Assembly: GCA_902509805.1 (NCBI GenBank)
Contig: CABWZL010000007.1
Coordinates: 1-40,019 of the forward strand
Origin: an uncultured Bacteroidota bacterium
Lineage (GTDB): Bacteria; Bacteroidota; Bacteroidia; Flavobacteriales; Flavobacteriaceae
Direction: 5' to 3'
Length of the DNA: 40,019 nt
Part shown: piece by piece, positions 1 to 9,445 of the stretch
Layout: each line of letters begins with the position of its first letter
How positions within the stretch are numbered: the first letter of the stretch is position 1
The notes under the pieces: model-generated
Told to the model about the DNA's origin: nothing
Seen by the model: only the letters and a program-made list of their open reading frames with translations
Databases searched by the model: none
Made by a program: the position numbers and the translations under genes

Positions 1-69
1 TTTACCATGAGATTCCGTAGAATCTATCATGATTACTTTATCTGGTTTTTGAAAGTTTAAAATTGCCAT
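1..69 (-). CDS. rpoA: RNA polymerase alpha subunit, N-terminal fragment (partial)
   Basis: Only the first 23 codons are present; the gene runs off the left edge. The N-terminus reads [20 protein letters not shown], the usual start of alpha in Bacteroidota. Alpha dimerises through its N-terminal domain and nucleates assembly of the beta and beta' subunits. It follows rpsD by 5 nt, the normal position at the end of the alpha operon, where rplQ would be expected next. The call rests on a short N-terminus plus context, but both agree. Confidence 0.9.
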   Translation of the reverse strand, partial: MAILNFQKPDKVIMIDSTESHGK

Positions 70-74
70 ATTTT

Positions 75-680
75 TTATTTTGAGTATAATTCAACGATTA
101 ATTGTTCTTTAATGTTCTCTGGAATCTGTTCTCTTTCTGGAATTGTAACAAACTCTCCTTCAAGTCTCTCTCTGTTAAACTTGATCCAATCATATTCAGA
201 GCTGTTTTCAATAAGAGAGCTCTCAATAGCCTTTAATGATTTTGATTTTTCTCTAATTGAAACCATATCACCTGGTTTGAGAGTATATGATGGAATATTA
301 ACAATAGAACCATTAACAGTAACGTGTTTGTGAGTAACTAACTGTCTTGCTCCATCTCTTGTTTTTGAAATACCCATTCTATATACAACATTATCCAGCC
401 TAGATTCACAAAGTTGAAGTAATAATTCACCTGTAATACCTTTCCCTCTATTAGCTTTATCATAAATGTTTTTAAACTGTTTTTCAAGAATACCATAAGT
501 ATACTTGGCTTTCTGTTTTTCCATTAATTGAATAGCATATTCAGATTTTTTCCCTCTTCTCTTGGCGTTACCATGTTGTCCTGGAGGATAATTTTTTTTC
601 TCTAAAGTACGGTCTTCACCAAAAAGAGGTTCACCGAACTTTCTAGAAATCTTTGTTTTTGGTCCTGTATATCTTGCCAT
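75..680 (-). CDS. rpsD: 30S ribosomal protein S4 (uS4)
   Basis: 201 aa, normal family length. S4 is a primary 16S rRNA binder that starts assembly of the 30S body. The N-terminal domain contains the YPPGQHG motif (31-37). The S4 RNA-binding domain covers about 92-155, beginning [11 protein letters not shown] and including [10 protein letters not shown]. The N-terminal region has no cysteine cluster, so this is the zinc-free form. It lies between rpsK (15 nt upstream) and rpoA, the standard alpha-operon order. In many bacteria S4 represses this operon; I see no leader structure here that proves that. Confidence 0.98.
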   Translation of the reverse strand: MARYTGPKTKISRKFGEPLFGEDRTLEKKNYPPGQHGNAKRRGKKSEYAIQLMEKQKAKYTYGILEKQFKNIYDKANRGKGITGELLLQLCESRLDNVVYRMGISKTRDGARQLVTHKHVTVNGSIVNIPSYTLKPGDMVSIREKSKSLKAIESSLIENSSEYDWIKFNRERLEGEFVTIPEREQIPENIKEQLIVELYSK

Positions 681-695
681 TTATATTATAATTAA

Positions 696-1079
696 TTAAA
701 CTCTTCTTCTTTTAGGTGGTCTACATCCATTGTGAGGCACAGGAGTTACATCAATAATCTCTGAAACTTCTAAACCATTGTTATGAAGTGTTCTTATCGC
801 TGATTCTCTCCCATTCCCTGGTCCTTTTACAAGAACTTTAATTCTTCTTAGACCTGCATCGTGAGCAACTTTTGCACAATCTTCAGCAGCTGTCTGAGCA
901 GCAAAGGGAGTATTCTTTTTAGAACCCCTAAAACCCATTTTTCCAGCAGAAGACCATGAAATCACTTCACCTTTTAAATTTGTTAATGATATAATTATAT
1001 TATTAAATGAAGCATTAATATGAGCTTCACCTACTGAGTCTACAATTACTTTTCTTTTTTTATTAGTTGATTTTGCCAT
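696..1079 (-). CDS. rpsK: 30S ribosomal protein S11 (uS11)
   Basis: 127 aa. S11 sits on the 30S platform near the mRNA exit and contacts the 690 loop of 16S rRNA. The C-terminal block [13 protein letters not shown] (about 86-98) and the basic tail PPKRRRV are the conserved family signatures. The start is fixed by the junction with rpsM: the rpsM stop TAA, two bases TT, then ATG. The spacing suggests translational coupling with rpsM. Nothing is missing compared with homologues. Confidence 0.98.
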   Translation of the reverse strand: MAKSTNKKRKVIVDSVGEAHINASFNNIIISLTNLKGEVISWSSAGKMGFRGSKKNTPFAAQTAAEDCAKVAHDAGLRRIKVLVKGPGNGRESAIRTLHNNGLEVSEIIDVTPVPHNGCRPPKRRRV

Positions 1080-1081
1080 AA

Positions 1082-1456
1082 TTACTTAGTCGCTTTTTTC
1101 TTGTTAGCTACAGTTTTTCTTTTACCTTTTCTGGTTCTAGAATTATTTTTTGTTCTCTGACCTCTTAAAGGAAGACCTGTTCTATGTCTTATACCTCTAT
1201 AACTTCCAATATCCATTAATCTTTTAATGTTCAATTGAGTTTCCGATCTTAACTCACCTTCAATTGTAAGACTTCCAACTACATCCCTAACACTAGCTAT
1301 GTCTTTGTCATCCCAATCTGCAACTTTTTTATTAGGGTCTACCTTTGCATTATCTAATATTGTAATTGCTAAGCTTCTACCAATACCATAAATGTATGTA
1401 AGAGAAATCGCTCCTCTTTTTTCTTTTGGTATATCAATTCCTGAAATTCTTGCCAT
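1082..1456 (-). CDS. rpsM: 30S ribosomal protein S13 (uS13)
   Basis: 124 aa. S13 lies in the 30S head, touches the P-site tRNA and forms intersubunit bridges with L5. The N-terminus [14 protein letters not shown], the helix-two-turn-helix region and the motif [15 protein letters not shown] (about 88-102) are diagnostic, followed by a Lys/Arg-rich C-terminal tail that reaches the tRNA. The gene starts two bases after the rpmJ stop (TAA-TT-ATG), as rpsK does after rpsM. Confidence 0.98.
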   Translation of the reverse strand: MARISGIDIPKEKRGAISLTYIYGIGRSLAITILDNAKVDPNKKVADWDDKDIASVRDVVGSLTIEGELRSETQLNIKRLMDIGSYRGIRHRTGLPLRGQRTKNNSRTRKGKRKTVANKKKATK

Positions 1457-1458
1457 AA

Positions 1459-1575
1459 TTAACCTTGTCTTTGTTTAAACCTTGGATTCTTTTTGTTAAT
1501 GACATATAAACGTCCTTTCCTACGGACAATTTTACATTCACTACTTCTTTTTTTAATTGATGCTTTAACTTTCAT
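1459..1575 (-). CDS. rpmJ: 50S ribosomal protein L36 (bL36), zinc-free form
   Basis: 38 aa, found by reading the gap between rpsM and infA. It begins [15 protein letters not shown] and ends [10 protein letters not shown], matching L36 along its full length. L36 stabilises 23S rRNA near the L11/L6 region. In zinc-binding L36 three cysteines and a histidine hold the metal; here only Cys14 remains and the other positions are Ser11, Asn27 and Phe33, so it cannot form the usual zinc ribbon. Order infA-rpmJ-rpsM is the standard one. Confidence 0.96.
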   Translation of the reverse strand: MKVKASIKKRSSECKIVRRKGRLYVINKKNPRFKQRQG

Positions 1576-1586
1576 TTTAATTTGTT

Positions 1587-1802
1587 TTACATTCTAAATG
1601 TTATTCTTGCTTTTGATAAATCATAGGGACTCATTTCTAATTTAACTTTATCACCAGGTAAAAGTTTTATATAATGAAGTCTCATCTTACCAGATATATG
1701 AGCTGTAACAACATGTCCATTCTCTAGCTCAACTCTAAACATAGCATTAGAGAGTGCTTCAATAATCTTACCTTCTTGCTCTATTGATTTCTGCTTTGCC
1801 AT
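1587..1802 (-). CDS. infA: Translation initiation factor IF-1
   Basis: 71 aa, the usual length. It is a single OB-fold (S1-like) protein that binds the 30S A site during initiation and assists IF-2 and IF-3. Family features are the start [17 protein letters not shown], the central [20 protein letters not shown] and the end [10 protein letters not shown]. It directly abuts the secY stop codon. The map and adk genes that many bacteria place between secY and infA are absent. Confidence 0.97.
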   Translation of the reverse strand: MAKQKSIEQEGKIIEALSNAMFRVELENGHVVTAHISGKMRLHYIKLLPGDKVKLEMSPYDLSKARITFRM

Positions 1803-3155
1803 CTATATTGTTGGTTTACTTCTCATTGAACCCGACTTCATTAGACCATCATAATGATTATTAAGTAAATATGCATTTACTTGTTGTATTGTATCTATAG
1901 CTACACCTACCATAATTAATAGTGAGGTACCTCCAAAAAAGAGAGCCCAACCTTGCTGCATTCCAATTAATTGAACAACTATAGCTGGAAAAACTGCAAT
2001 TATTGCTAAGTATAAAGACCCAGGAAAAGTTATTTGTGACATAACTGAATCTAGGTATTCTGATGTTTCATTACCAGGTCTAATCCCCGGAACAAAACCA
2101 CCACTTCTTTTTAAATCATCTGACATCTTATTAGTAGGAACAGTTATAGCAGTGTAAAAGAAAGTGAAAATTACTACTAACAATCCAAATAAAATATTGT
2201 ACCACAGTCCAAAAATATCAGAGAAACTTGCTTGAAGCCACTGACCAATTGAAGATGTACCGAAAACACTTCCAATGGTTGCAGGTGCAAACATTAAAGC
2301 TTGAGCAAAGATAATTGGCATAACTCCTGATGCGTTAAGTTTAAGAGGTATATACTGTCGTTTGGACATTCCCGATGATTGTGATCCAGGCACAGAATTT
2401 CTTCGTGCATACTGAACAGGAATCTGCCTAACAGCCATAACTAATAATATACTTAATAAAATAATTACAAGCCACACAGCTAATTCAATAACAACCATTA
2501 TCAAACCACCATTACTTTCAGATATTCTTGAAATTAAATTCTGTGTAAATGAAAGAGGTAATGTAGCAACAATTCCTACAGTTATAAGAAGAGATATTCC
2601 ATTTCCAATACCTCTATCTGTAATTTTTTCACCAAGCCACATTGCAAAAATACATCCTGTTACAAGAATTATAATTGAAGTAAAAATAAACATTGGAGTT
2701 CTTCCAAAGATAAAAGCACTATCAGGAACACCTAAAGCACTTAAACCATAAAGATATGCAGGAGCTTGAATTGTACAGATAAAAATAGTTAACCATCTTG
2801 TAATTTGAGTAATTTTCTTTCTACCACTTTCACCTTCCTTTTGTAACTTTTGGAGGTATGGAAGAGCAACTCCCATAAGCTGAACAACAATAGATGCTGA
2901 TATGTATGGCATAATCCCTAAAGCAAAAATAGAGGCATTAGCAAAGGCTCCACCAGTAAACGCATTAAGAATACCAAGAAGTCCACCTCCATCAGATCTT
3001 GATGAAAGATCAGATAATGCAAGTGAGTCAACACCCGGAAGTACAACTTGAGCACCAAGTCTATAGACTAACAAAAGAGTAAGAGTAAAAAGGATTCTAT
3101 CCCTCAACTCTTTAATATTGTATATACTTTTTATTAAGTCTATTAACTTATTCAT
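1803..3155 (-). CDS. secY: Protein translocase subunit SecY
   Basis: 450 aa inner-membrane channel of the Sec translocon. About ten hydrophobic segments are visible, starting near residue 20. The large cytoplasmic loops carry family signatures: SVPGSQSSGMSKRQYIPLK (about 254-272) before the plug-facing segment NASGVMPIIFA, and GGFVPGIRPGNETSEYL in the C5 loop that contacts SecA and the ribosome. It follows rplO by two bases. Being in the spc part of the cluster ties translocon supply to ribosome production. Confidence 0.98.
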   Translation of the reverse strand: MNKLIDLIKSIYNIKELRDRILFTLTLLLVYRLGAQVVLPGVDSLALSDLSSRSDGGGLLGILNAFTGGAFANASIFALGIMPYISASIVVQLMGVALPYLQKLQKEGESGRKKITQITRWLTIFICTIQAPAYLYGLSALGVPDSAFIFGRTPMFIFTSIIILVTGCIFAMWLGEKITDRGIGNGISLLITVGIVATLPLSFTQNLISRISESNGGLIMVVIELAVWLVIILLSILLVMAVRQIPVQYARRNSVPGSQSSGMSKRQYIPLKLNASGVMPIIFAQALMFAPATIGSVFGTSSIGQWLQASFSDIFGLWYNILFGLLVVIFTFFYTAITVPTNKMSDDLKRSGGFVPGIRPGNETSEYLDSVMSQITFPGSLYLAIIAVFPAIVVQLIGMQQGWALFFGGTSLLIMVGVAIDTIQQVNAYLLNNHYDGLMKSGSMRSKPTI

Positions 3156-3157
3156 TA

Positions 3158-3610
3158 TTATATCTTAGTAATTTTACCACCAGCTTTTTCAATTAATTTT
3201 TCAGCAGTAGCAGAAAACTTATTAGCTGTTATATTGACAGGAGCGCTTATTTTACCTCGACCTAAAACCTTAACTAATTTTCCTTTTTTAACAAGTCTCA
3301 ACTCAACCATTTTTTCAATAGTTAGATTAGTCTTTATCTTTTTGTCATCAACTAGCGTCTGGATATCATCAATATTGATAGTATTATATTCAATTCTATT
3401 AATATTTGTAAAACCAAATTTTGGTATTCTTCTTTGAAGAGGCATTTGACCACCTTCAAAACCAATTTTTCTAGAATAACCTGATCTAGATTGAGCACCA
3501 TTATGACCTCTACCTGAGGTCTTCCCTTTACCTGATCCCTGTCCTCTACCTAGTCTTTTACCACTAGTTTTATTTGATCCTTCTGCAGGTTTTAAATTAT
3601 TTAAACTCAT
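3158..3610 (-). CDS. rplO: 50S ribosomal protein L15 (uL15)
   Basis: 150 aa. The long Gly/Lys/Arg-rich N-terminal extension (about 1-50, with [20 protein letters not shown]) threads into 23S rRNA. The globular C-terminal domain ends with [13 protein letters not shown]15 is a late assembly protein contacting 5S and 23S rRNA. The start ATG is preceded by AATT, giving A at -3, which is the preferred context in Bacteroidota lacking Shine-Dalgarno use. Its neighbours rpmD and secY are in standard order. Confidence 0.98.
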   Translation of the reverse strand: MSLNNLKPAEGSNKTSGKRLGRGQGSGKGKTSGRGHNGAQSRSGYSRKIGFEGGQMPLQRRIPKFGFTNINRIEYNTINIDDIQTLVDDKKIKTNLTIEKMVELRLVKKGKLVKVLGRGKISAPVNITANKFSATAEKLIEKAGGKITKI

Positions 3611-3615
3611 AATTA

Positions 3616-3801
3616 TTATTTTATAGAATTAACTTCAACAAGATGACTTACTTTAGCAACCATACCTTTGATTGAAGCAGTAAGCTCATGCTCAACTTCC
3701 ATTCCAATTTTTCTTAAACCAAGAGCTTCAAGAGTCCTTTTTTGAGACTCAATCCTTTTGATTGTACTTCTTACCTGTTTTATTCTTATTTTTTTGCTCA
3801 T
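3616..3801 (-). CDS. rpmD: 50S ribosomal protein L30 (uL30)
   Basis: 61 aa, the short bacterial form. It starts [16 protein letters not shown] and has the conserved [16 protein letters not shown] segment (25-40). L30 binds 23S rRNA domain II near the 5S region. Its ATG overlaps the TGA stop of rpsE in an ATGA arrangement, so translation is probably coupled to rpsE by termination-reinitiation. Confidence 0.97.
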   Translation of the reverse strand: MSKKIRIKQVRSTIKRIESQKRTLEALGLRKIGMEVEHELTASIKGMVAKVSHLVEVNSIK

Positions 3802-4322
3802 CCTTTAAAAACTTTATCTAAAGAAATACCCCTTTGTCTTGAAATTGTCAACGGGCTTCTTAAATTTAATAATGCGTCAAAAGTAGCTTTAACTACGTTG
3901 TGAGGATTTGAAGATCCTTGAGATTTAGAAAGTACATTTTGTATTCCAACTGCTTCTAAAACAGTTCTAACCGCACCACCTGCAATAACACCGGTACCAG
4001 GAGCAGCAGGTTTTATAAATACTCTGGATCCACCAAATTTACCTTTTTGTTCATGAGGAAGAGTACCATTTTCAATTGGTATTCTAACTAAATTTTTCTT
4101 AGCATCTTCAACAGCTTTTTGAATTGCAGTAGTAACTTCTTTAGCCTTTCCTAAGCCATGACCTACAACACCATTTTCATCACCAACGATAACAATGGCA
4201 GAAAAACCAAAAGCTCTACCACCTTTTGTCACCTTAGTTACTCTTTGGATACCTACTAATTTATCTTTAAGATCTAAGCCAACTGGCTTTACAAGTTCAA
4301 TATTTTTATAATTTTTATACAT
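3798..4322 (-). CDS. rpsE: 30S ribosomal protein S5 (uS5)
   Basis: 174 aa. S5 lines the mRNA entry tunnel and takes part in decoding accuracy. The N-terminal dsRBD-like domain contains [18 protein letters not shown] followed by [10 protein letters not shown]; the C-terminal domain contains [20 protein letters not shown] and [15 protein letters not shown]. Both blocks are strongly conserved. It overlaps rpmD by four bases and starts two bases after rplR. Confidence 0.98.
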   Translation of the reverse strand: MYKNYKNIELVKPVGLDLKDKLVGIQRVTKVTKGGRAFGFSAIVIVGDENGVVGHGLGKAKEVTTAIQKAVEDAKKNLVRIPIENGTLPHEQKGKFGGSRVFIKPAAPGTGVIAGGAVRTVLEAVGIQNVLSKSQGSSNPHNVVKATFDALLNLRSPLTISRQRGISLDKVFKG

Positions 4323-4324
4323 AT

Positions 4325-4684
4325 TTAAAATTTAAGTCCACCTTCTCTTGCACCTTCTGCTAGGGATTTTACTCTTCCGTGATAAAGATATCCACCTCTA
4401 TCAAATTTTATTTTTTCAATACCTTTTTTTAAAGCCTGTTCAGCAACTAGTTTTCCAACATTAAAGGAAATTTCAATATTAGTCTTTAGTTTAAGATCTA
4501 TAATAGCCTTGTCTCTTGAAGATGTTTGAAGAAGAGTTTTTCCATTCACATCATCAATTACTTGACAGTAAATTTCTTTGTTACTTCTAAAAACAGAAAG
4601 TCTTGGATAATCAGGAGTACCAGAAATTACCTTTTTTATTCTCTGTCTAATTCTATTTCTTCTAAAAGTTTTAGTATTTGTCAT
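4325..4684 (-). CDS. rplR: 50S ribosomal protein L18 (uL18)
   Basis: 119 aa. L18 binds 5S rRNA together with L5 and carries it into the central protuberance. The basic N-terminus (1-20), [19 protein letters not shown] (about 27-45) and the C-terminal [20 protein letters not shown] are family signatures. It lies one base after the rplF stop codon and two bases before rpsE, in normal spc order. Confidence 0.98.
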   Translation of the reverse strand: MTNTKTFRRNRIRQRIKKVISGTPDYPRLSVFRSNKEIYCQVIDDVNGKTLLQTSSRDKAIIDLKLKTNIEISFNVGKLVAEQALKKGIEKIKFDRGGYLYHGRVKSLAEGAREGGLKF

Positions 4685-4685
4685 A

Positions 4686-5228
4686 TTATGCTGATTTACC
4701 TGCTTTTCTTCTTATTTGTTCACCAACAAATTTTATTCCTTTTCCTTTGTATGGCTCTGGTCGTCTATATGATCTTATTTTAGCCGCCACATGTCCTACA
4801 AGCTGTTTATCAGGAGAAGATAATTTAATAATAGGGTTTTTACCTTTTTCATTAATTGTTTCAACCTTTACCTCAGGAGCAATACTCATAACTATTGTAT
4901 GAGAAAACCCTAAGGATAAATCTAACTTTTGACCAGATGCATTAGCTCTATAACCTACACCAACTAGTTCTAATTCTAATGTGAATCCATCTGTTACACC
5001 AGTAACCATATTAAATACTAAAGCTCTATATAATCCATGCTTAGATTTATGATCTTTTGATTCAGACTTTCTTTTAACCATGATAGTATTATCAGAGATG
5101 TCAAAGCTCACACCATCAAAATTTTGATTCATCTCACCATTTTTACCTTTTACAGTAATTACATCTCCATTTACGCTAACTGAAACGCCTTCTGGGATAC
5201 TTATCGGATTGTTACCTATTCTTGACAT
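4686..5228 (-). CDS. rplF: 50S ribosomal protein L6 (uL6)
   Basis: 180 aa, two tandem L6 domains. It begins [17 protein letters not shown] and ends with the conserved [24 protein letters not shown] (split across about 155-178), which contacts the sarcin-ricin loop region. L6 supports EF-G and EF-Tu binding at the GTPase centre. The start is preceded by TAATT, matching other strong starts in this cluster. Confidence 0.98.
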   Translation of the reverse strand: MSRIGNNPISIPEGVSVSVNGDVITVKGKNGEMNQNFDGVSFDISDNTIMVKRKSESKDHKSKHGLYRALVFNMVTGVTDGFTLELELVGVGYRANASGQKLDLSLGFSHTIVMSIAPEVKVETINEKGKNPIIKLSSPDKQLVGHVAAKIRSYRRPEPYKGKGIKFVGEQIRRKAGKSA

Positions 5229-5237
5229 AATTATTTT

Positions 5238-5639
5238 TTAATAAACATAACAAATTAATTCACCACCAATATTTTGACTAGCAGCTTGCTTTCCAGTCAT
5301 AACTCCTTTTGAAGTAGATATAATTGAAATACCTAAACCATTTAAAACTCTTGGGAATTCTTGAGAATTAGAATATTTTCTAAGACCAGGCTTACTTATC
5401 CTTTGAATCTCTTTGATTATAGGTTGTTTAGAAACTGCATCATATTTCAAAGCAATTTTAATATTACCTTGGTTGTTGTCAGTATCTTCAAATTTATAGC
5501 TTAAAATATAGCCTTGGTCAAAAAGAATTTTAGTTATATCCTTCTTTATATTTGAAGAAGGAATATCTACAACTCTATGACCAGCCATGCTAGCATTTCT
5601 TACTCTAGTTAAATAATCTGCAATAGTATCTGTATACAT
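5238..5639 (-). CDS. rpsH: 30S ribosomal protein S8 (uS8)
   Basis: 133 aa. S8 binds helix 21 of 16S rRNA and organises the central domain. Visible signatures are TIADYLTRVRNASMAGH near the N-terminus, RISKPGLRKYS (about 81-91) and the C-terminal GLGISIISTSKGVMTGKQA. In Escherichia coli S8 autoregulates the spc operon; I cannot identify an equivalent operator here. It lies between rpsN and rplF with short gaps. Confidence 0.98.
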   Translation of the reverse strand: MYTDTIADYLTRVRNASMAGHRVVDIPSSNIKKDITKILFDQGYILSYKFEDTDNNQGNIKIALKYDAVSKQPIIKEIQRISKPGLRKYSNSQEFPRVLNGLGISIISTSKGVMTGKQAASQNIGGELICYVY

Positions 5640-5649
5640 AATCTTTAAT

Positions 5650-5919
5650 TTACCAACTTGCTTTTGTTACACCTGGGATTAATCCTTTATTTGCCATTTC
5701 TCTAAACATTACTCTAGACAGACCAAATTGTCTTATATAACCTTTAGGTCTACCTGTTAACTTACATCTGTTGTGAAGTCTAACTGGAGAAGCATTTTTT
5801 GGGAGTTTTTGAAGACCAACGTAGTCATTCGCATCTTTTAAAGACTTTCTTTTAGCAGCATACTTTGCAACTATACGTTGTCTTTTTCTTTCCCTAGCTT
5901 TCATTGATTCTTTTGCCAT
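5650..5919 (-). CDS. rpsN: 30S ribosomal protein S14 (uS14), long zinc-free form
   Basis: 89 aa. It has the full C-terminal signature [20 protein letters not shown] (51-70) and ends with PGVTKASW. The short zinc-binding S14 has two CxxC motifs; this protein has a single cysteine in that area and a longer N-terminus, so it is the zinc-independent type. S14 sits in the 30S head near the A site. The gene starts one base upstream of a contiguous junction with rplE. Confidence 0.97.
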   Translation of the reverse strand: MAKESMKARERKRQRIVAKYAAKRKSLKDANDYVGLQKLPKNASPVRLHNRCKLTGRPKGYIRQFGLSRVMFREMANKGLIPGVTKASW

Positions 5920-5920
5920 A

Positions 5921-6472
5921 TTATTGTTTTTTAAAAGGTAATCCTAGATCTGTTAATAATGCTTTTGCCTCTTTATTAGAGTTTGTATTTGTCACAAATG
6001 TTATATCCATACCTGAAATTTTATTCACTTTGTCAATATTAATTTCTGGAAATATAATTTGTTCTTTTATTCCAAGGTTATAATTACCTCTTCCATCAAA
6101 GCCATCAGCTTTTATACCTTGAAAATCTCTAACCCTTGGAAGTGCGATAGTTATAAGCCTATCAAGAAATTCATACATTCTATCACCTCTCAATGTAACT
6201 TTTGCACCAATAGCTGTACCTTTTCTAAGCTTAAAAGATGCAACATCTTTCTTTGATAATGTAGCAATTGCCTTTTGACCAGAAATAAGAGTTAATTCTT
6301 CAACTGCATAATCAATTAATTTTTTATCACTGACAGCAGCTCCAACACCTCTTGATATAACAATTTTATCTAATGTAGGAACCTGCATTATATTTGTTAA
6401 ACCTAGCTTATCTTTTAGCTCATTAACTATCTTATTTGAATAATCTTCTTTTAATCTTGGTGTATTAGACAT
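5921..6472 (-). CDS. rplE: 50S ribosomal protein L5 (uL5)
   Basis: 183 aa. L5 binds 5S rRNA and contacts P-site tRNA and S13. The signature blocks are [19 protein letters not shown] (about 32-50), [20 protein letters not shown] and the C-terminal [18 protein letters not shown]. The start follows rplX by a TAA-TT-ATG junction, the same two-base spacing seen at several other genes in this window. Confidence 0.98.
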   Translation of the reverse strand: MSNTPRLKEDYSNKIVNELKDKLGLTNIMQVPTLDKIVISRGVGAAVSDKKLIDYAVEELTLISGQKAIATLSKKDVASFKLRKGTAIGAKVTLRGDRMYEFLDRLITIALPRVRDFQGIKADGFDGRGNYNLGIKEQIIFPEINIDKVNKISGMDITFVTNTNSNKEAKALLTDLGLPFKKQ

Positions 6473-6474
6473 AA

Positions 6475-6786
6475 TTAAATAGTTTCTTTAGATTTTGTAG
6501 ATATACGAACTTTTTTACCATCTTCATTTTTATAACCAATTCTTGTTTTTTCGCCTTCTTTTGTCATTAATGAAATATTAGAAATATTAATTGGAAGTTG
6601 TTTTTCAATAATTCCACCTTTTGGATTTTCAGAATTAGGTTTAGTATGTCTTTTTACAGTATTCACACCTTCAACTAAAGCTTTATTTGAATTATATAAT
6701 ACTTTAAGAACTGTACCTTTAGTTCCCTTATTTTCACCAGTAATAACCATTACTTGATCTCCTTTTTTAATTTTTATCTTATTCAT
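6475..6786 (-). CDS. rplX: 50S ribosomal protein L24 (uL24)
   Basis: 103 aa from the start I prefer, [17 protein letters not shown], which matches the usual L24 N-terminus and its KOW motif (about 6-33). A longer reading frame begins 12 codons upstream, but those residues ([12 protein letters not shown]) would overlap rplN and do not resemble L24. L24 is an assembly initiator binding the 5' end of 23S rRNA and lies near the peptide exit tunnel. It follows rplN by 7 bases. Confidence 0.96.
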   Translation of the reverse strand: MNKIKIKKGDQVMVITGENKGTKGTVLKVLYNSNKALVEGVNTVKRHTKPNSENPKGGIIEKQLPINISNISLMTKEGEKTRIGYKNEDGKKVRISTKSKETI

Positions 6787-6793
6787 ATCTCTA

Positions 6794-7162
6794 TTATAAA
6801 ACTTCAGGTGCAAGAGAAACAATTTTCATAAACTGTTTATCTCTTAATTCTCTAGCTACTGGACCAAAAACCCTTGTACCTCTCATCTCACCGGTTTGGG
6901 CGAGCAATACACATGCATTCTCATCAAATCTAATATATGATCCATCATTCCTTCTAACTTCTTTTTTTGTTCTTACAACTACAGCTATTGAAACTTGACC
7001 CTTCTTAACCGTTCCGTTCGGTGTTGCATCTTTAACAGTAACAACAATTTTGTCACCAATTCTAGCATACCTTCTTTTAGTTCCACCCAATACACGTATC
7101 GTAAGAACTTCTTTTGCTCCAGTGTTATCTGCTACTTTAAGTCTTGATTCTTGTTGTACCAT
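6794..7162 (-). CDS. rplN: 50S ribosomal protein L14 (uL14)
   Basis: 122 aa, exact family length. It begins [19 protein letters not shown] and ends with [13 protein letters not shown]14 is on the subunit interface, contacts 16S helix 14, and is the docking site of the silencing factor RsfS. The gene sits one base after rpsQ in the normal S10/spc order. Confidence 0.98.
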   Translation of the reverse strand: MVQQESRLKVADNTGAKEVLTIRVLGGTKRRYARIGDKIVVTVKDATPNGTVKKGQVSIAVVVRTKKEVRRNDGSYIRFDENACVLLAQTGEMRGTRVFGPVARELRDKQFMKIVSLAPEVL

Positions 7163-7163
7163 T

Positions 7164-7421
7164 TTATTTAGCTCTTTCTATTATTTCTACAATTCTCCAC
7201 TTTTTTGTTTTACTCATTGGTCTAGTCTCCATTATTCTTACAGTATCTCCTTCATTACAATCATTCTTTTCATCATGAGCAACATATTTTTTTGTCTTTA
7301 AAACAAATTTACCGTAAACAGGGTGTTTTACCTTTTTAACCTCTGCTACAACAACGGATTTTTCCATTTTATCAGAGGATACGATCCCAATTCTTTCTTT
7401 TCTTAAACTTCTAGTTGACAT
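7164..7421 (-). CDS. rpsQ: 30S ribosomal protein S17 (uS17)
   Basis: 85 aa OB-fold protein. Conserved pieces are [19 protein letters not shown] (about 7-25), [19 protein letters not shown] and the [19 protein letters not shown] segment. S17 binds helix 11 of 16S rRNA and is an early assembly protein. The gene directly abuts rpmC. Confidence 0.98.
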   Translation of the reverse strand: MSTRSLRKERIGIVSSDKMEKSVVVAEVKKVKHPVYGKFVLKTKKYVAHDEKNDCNEGDTVRIMETRPMSKTKKWRIVEIIERAK

Positions 7422-7613
7422 TTAATCTTGTTTTTTTTCGTTTAAAACTGTTTTTAGCTTAGCAAGCTGTCTTCTTAAAATTTTTATTTCAAGAGGATTT
7501 TCAATTGTTTGAACTGAGTTATTAAATTTTAACTGTGATAACTTCTTTGAAGTATCAGTTAGCTTTTCATTTAACTCATCGGTTGACATATTTCTTATTT
7601 CACTAATTTTCAT
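7422..7613 (-). CDS. rpmC: 50S ribosomal protein L29 (uL29)
   Basis: 63 aa from the start [14 protein letters not shown], which matches the L29 N-terminus; an ATG eight codons upstream (MQEILKDI) lies inside rplP and is not family-like. It is a two-helix protein near the tunnel exit, where trigger factor and SRP dock. With this start the gene overlaps the end of rplP by 11 bases, so translation is probably coupled. The core helix hairpin is seen in [15 protein letters not shown] and the following [15 protein letters not shown]. Confidence 0.93.
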   Translation of the reverse strand: MKISEIRNMSTDELNEKLTDTSKKLSQLKFNNSVQTIENPLEIKILRRQLAKLKTVLNEKKQD

Positions 7614-8034
7614 AATATCCTTTAAAATCTCTTGCAATTACAAATTTTGTTGTTACTGGTAATTTTTGAGCAGCTAACCTAAGAGCTTCTTTTGCGACTG
7701 CAACAGGAACACCTGAAACTTCAAAAAGAACTCTGCCAGGTTTTACAACTGCAACAAAATACTCTGGAGCACCTTTTCCTTTACCCATTCTAACCTCAAG
7801 AGGTTTTTTAGTGATTGGTTTGTCCGGAAATATTTTAATCCAAAGCTGACCTTCTCTTTTCATATATCTAGTAGCAGCAATCCTTGCAGCCTCAATTTGC
7901 CTAGAAGTAATAAACTTAGATTCTAAAGATTTAATTCCAAACATACCATTCGAAAGTCTGTGACCTCTTTGGGATAAACCTTTCATTTTACCCTTCTGCG
8001 CTTTTCTATATTTGGTTCTTTTAGGTTGTAACAT
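7603..8034 (-). CDS. rplP: 50S ribosomal protein L16 (uL16)
   Basis: 143 aa. L16 stands at the A-site tRNA and helps organise the peptidyl transferase region. The start [19 protein letters not shown], the [20 protein letters not shown] block and [20 protein letters not shown] (about 68-87) are highly conserved. The C-terminus [10 protein letters not shown] is somewhat short but within the range for Bacteroidota. Its stop codon lies 11 bases inside rpmC. Confidence 0.98.
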   Translation of the reverse strand: MLQPKRTKYRKAQKGKMKGLSQRGHRLSNGMFGIKSLESKFITSRQIEAARIAATRYMKREGQLWIKIFPDKPITKKPLEVRMGKGKGAPEYFVAVVKPGRVLFEVSGVPVAVAKEALRLAAQKLPVTTKFVIARDFKGYYEN

Positions 8035-8040
8035 ATCTAA

Positions 8041-8751
8041 TTAATTTTTTCTATCCCTTTGTCTATTATTTTTTTTAGAATTATTAGATGATTTTTTCAT
8101 GCCTGTTAAAGGAGATAATTCTCTTTTACCATAAACTTCACCTTTCATAATCCAAACTTTAATTCCAAGTTTTCCGTATGTTGTATTAGCCTCAACAATA
8201 GCGTAGTCAATGTCAGCTCTAAAAGTTGAAAGAGGTATTCTACCGTCCTTATATGATTCAGATCTCGCCATTTCAGCACCGTTCAATCTACCTGATATTT
8301 GAATTTTAATTCCTTCAGCATTCATTCTCATTGCTGCAGCAATAGCCATTTTAATAGCTCTTCTAAAAGAAATTCTATTTTCAATTTGCCTTGCTATACT
8401 ATTTCCAACTAGAAATGCATCTAGTTCAGGACGTTTAATTTCAAAGATATTAAGCTGAATATCTTTTGCTGTAATTTTTTTAAGTTCTTCTTTTAATTTA
8501 TCAACTTCTGAACCAGCTTTACCAATAATAATACCTGGTCTCGCAGTAGTTATAGTTATGATAATTAATTTAAGTGTCCTTTCGATTATAACACTAGATA
8601 CACTAGCACGAGAAAGTCTTGCATAAATATATTTTCTAATCTTATCGTCCTCTGCAATTTTATCACCATAATTTCTACCACCCCACCAGTTAGACTCCCA
8701 GCCTCTGATAATTCCTAATCTATTTCCTATTGGATTTGTCTTTTGTCCCAT
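8041..8751 (-). CDS. rpsC: 30S ribosomal protein S3 (uS3)
   Basis: 236 aa. It has an N-terminal KH type-2 domain, with the GxxG-type loop in [20 protein letters not shown] (about 72-91), then the C-terminal S3 domain containing [20 protein letters not shown] and [21 protein letters not shown]3 forms the mRNA entry site with S4 and S5. The last 20 residues are a low-complexity Ser/Asn/Lys/Arg tail, commonly variable. It abuts rplV with no gap. Confidence 0.98.
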   Translation of the reverse strand: MGQKTNPIGNRLGIIRGWESNWWGGRNYGDKIAEDDKIRKYIYARLSRASVSSVIIERTLKLIIITITTARPGIIIGKAGSEVDKLKEELKKITAKDIQLNIFEIKRPELDAFLVGNSIARQIENRISFRRAIKMAIAAAMRMNAEGIKIQISGRLNGAEMARSESYKDGRIPLSTFRADIDYAIVEANTTYGKLGIKVWIMKGEVYGKRELSPLTGMKKSSNNSKKNNRQRDRKN

Positions 8752-9153
8752 TTAATTAATTGTTTTTGAAGAAAGTACTAATGTTACATGATTAGATCTC
8801 TTTCTAATTCTATGAGCTCTACCTTGGGGAGCTGTTCTTATTCTTTTAAGCATACTGCCACCGTCTACTCTAATTTCTTTAACAAAAAGCTGAGCTGTAT
8901 CTATATTGGAATCCTCGTTCTTTGATTGCCAATTAGATATAGCTGAAACTAATAGTTTTTCTAGTCTTCTTGAAGCTTCTTTTGGACTGAACTTAAGTAT
9001 AGATAATGCATTAGATATATCTTCACCTCTAATCTGATCAGCTACAAGACGCATTTTTCTTGGAGAAGTCGGACAATTGTTAAGTTTAGCAAAAGCTATA
9101 TCTTTTTTTGCTTCTTTAATTTTATCAGCGCTATTTCTTTTTCTTGATCCCAT
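8752..9153 (-). CDS. rplV: 50S ribosomal protein L22 (uL22)
   Basis: 133 aa. L22 lines the exit tunnel with an extended beta hairpin; here the hairpin corresponds to [20 protein letters not shown] (about 97-116). The core contains [20 protein letters not shown]. The N-terminus (1-17, [17 protein letters not shown]) is a charged extension longer than in Escherichia coli. No macrolide-type deletion is visible in the hairpin. Confidence 0.97.
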   Translation of the reverse strand: MGSRKRNSADKIKEAKKDIAFAKLNNCPTSPRKMRLVADQIRGEDISNALSILKFSPKEASRRLEKLLVSAISNWQSKNEDSNIDTAQLFVKEIRVDGGSMLKRIRTAPQGRAHRIRKRSNHVTLVLSSKTIN

Positions 9154-9172
9154 TTAATTAATCAATATTATT

Positions 9173-9439
9173 TTATCTTTTGTTCCCTGTATGACCTCTA
9201 AAAGATCTAGTTGGAGAAAATTCTCCTAATTTATGTCCAACCATATTTTCTGTTATATACACAGGAATAAATTGTTTACCATTGTGTACTGCAATTGTTT
9301 GGCCAACAAAATCAGGAATAATCATAGAAGATCTAGACCATGTTTTAATAACAGATTTTTTATTGTCTTCAATATTTTTATTTACCTTTTTAAGAAGGCT
9401 TAGATGAACATATGGTCCTTTTTTTAATGATCTTGACAT
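9173..9439 (-). CDS. rpsS: 30S ribosomal protein S19 (uS19)
   Basis: 88 aa. S19 forms a complex with S13 in the 30S head. It starts [19 protein letters not shown] and contains the conserved [20 protein letters not shown] and [19 protein letters not shown] blocks at its C-terminal half. The gene lies between rplB (6 bases) and rplV (19 bases) in canonical order. Confidence 0.98.
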   Translation of the reverse strand: MSRSLKKGPYVHLSLLKKVNKNIEDNKKSVIKTWSRSSMIIPDFVGQTIAVHNGKQFIPVYITENMVGHKLGEFSPTRSFRGHTGNKR

Positions 9440-9445
9440 ACTATA

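Noticed and set aside
6787..6822. Longer rplX start
   Set aside because: The extra 12 residues overlap rplN and do not resemble L24; the KOW-proximal ATG fits the family.
7614..7637. Longer rpmC start
   Set aside because: The extra residues fall inside rplP and do not match L29, whose N-terminus fits MKISEIRN.
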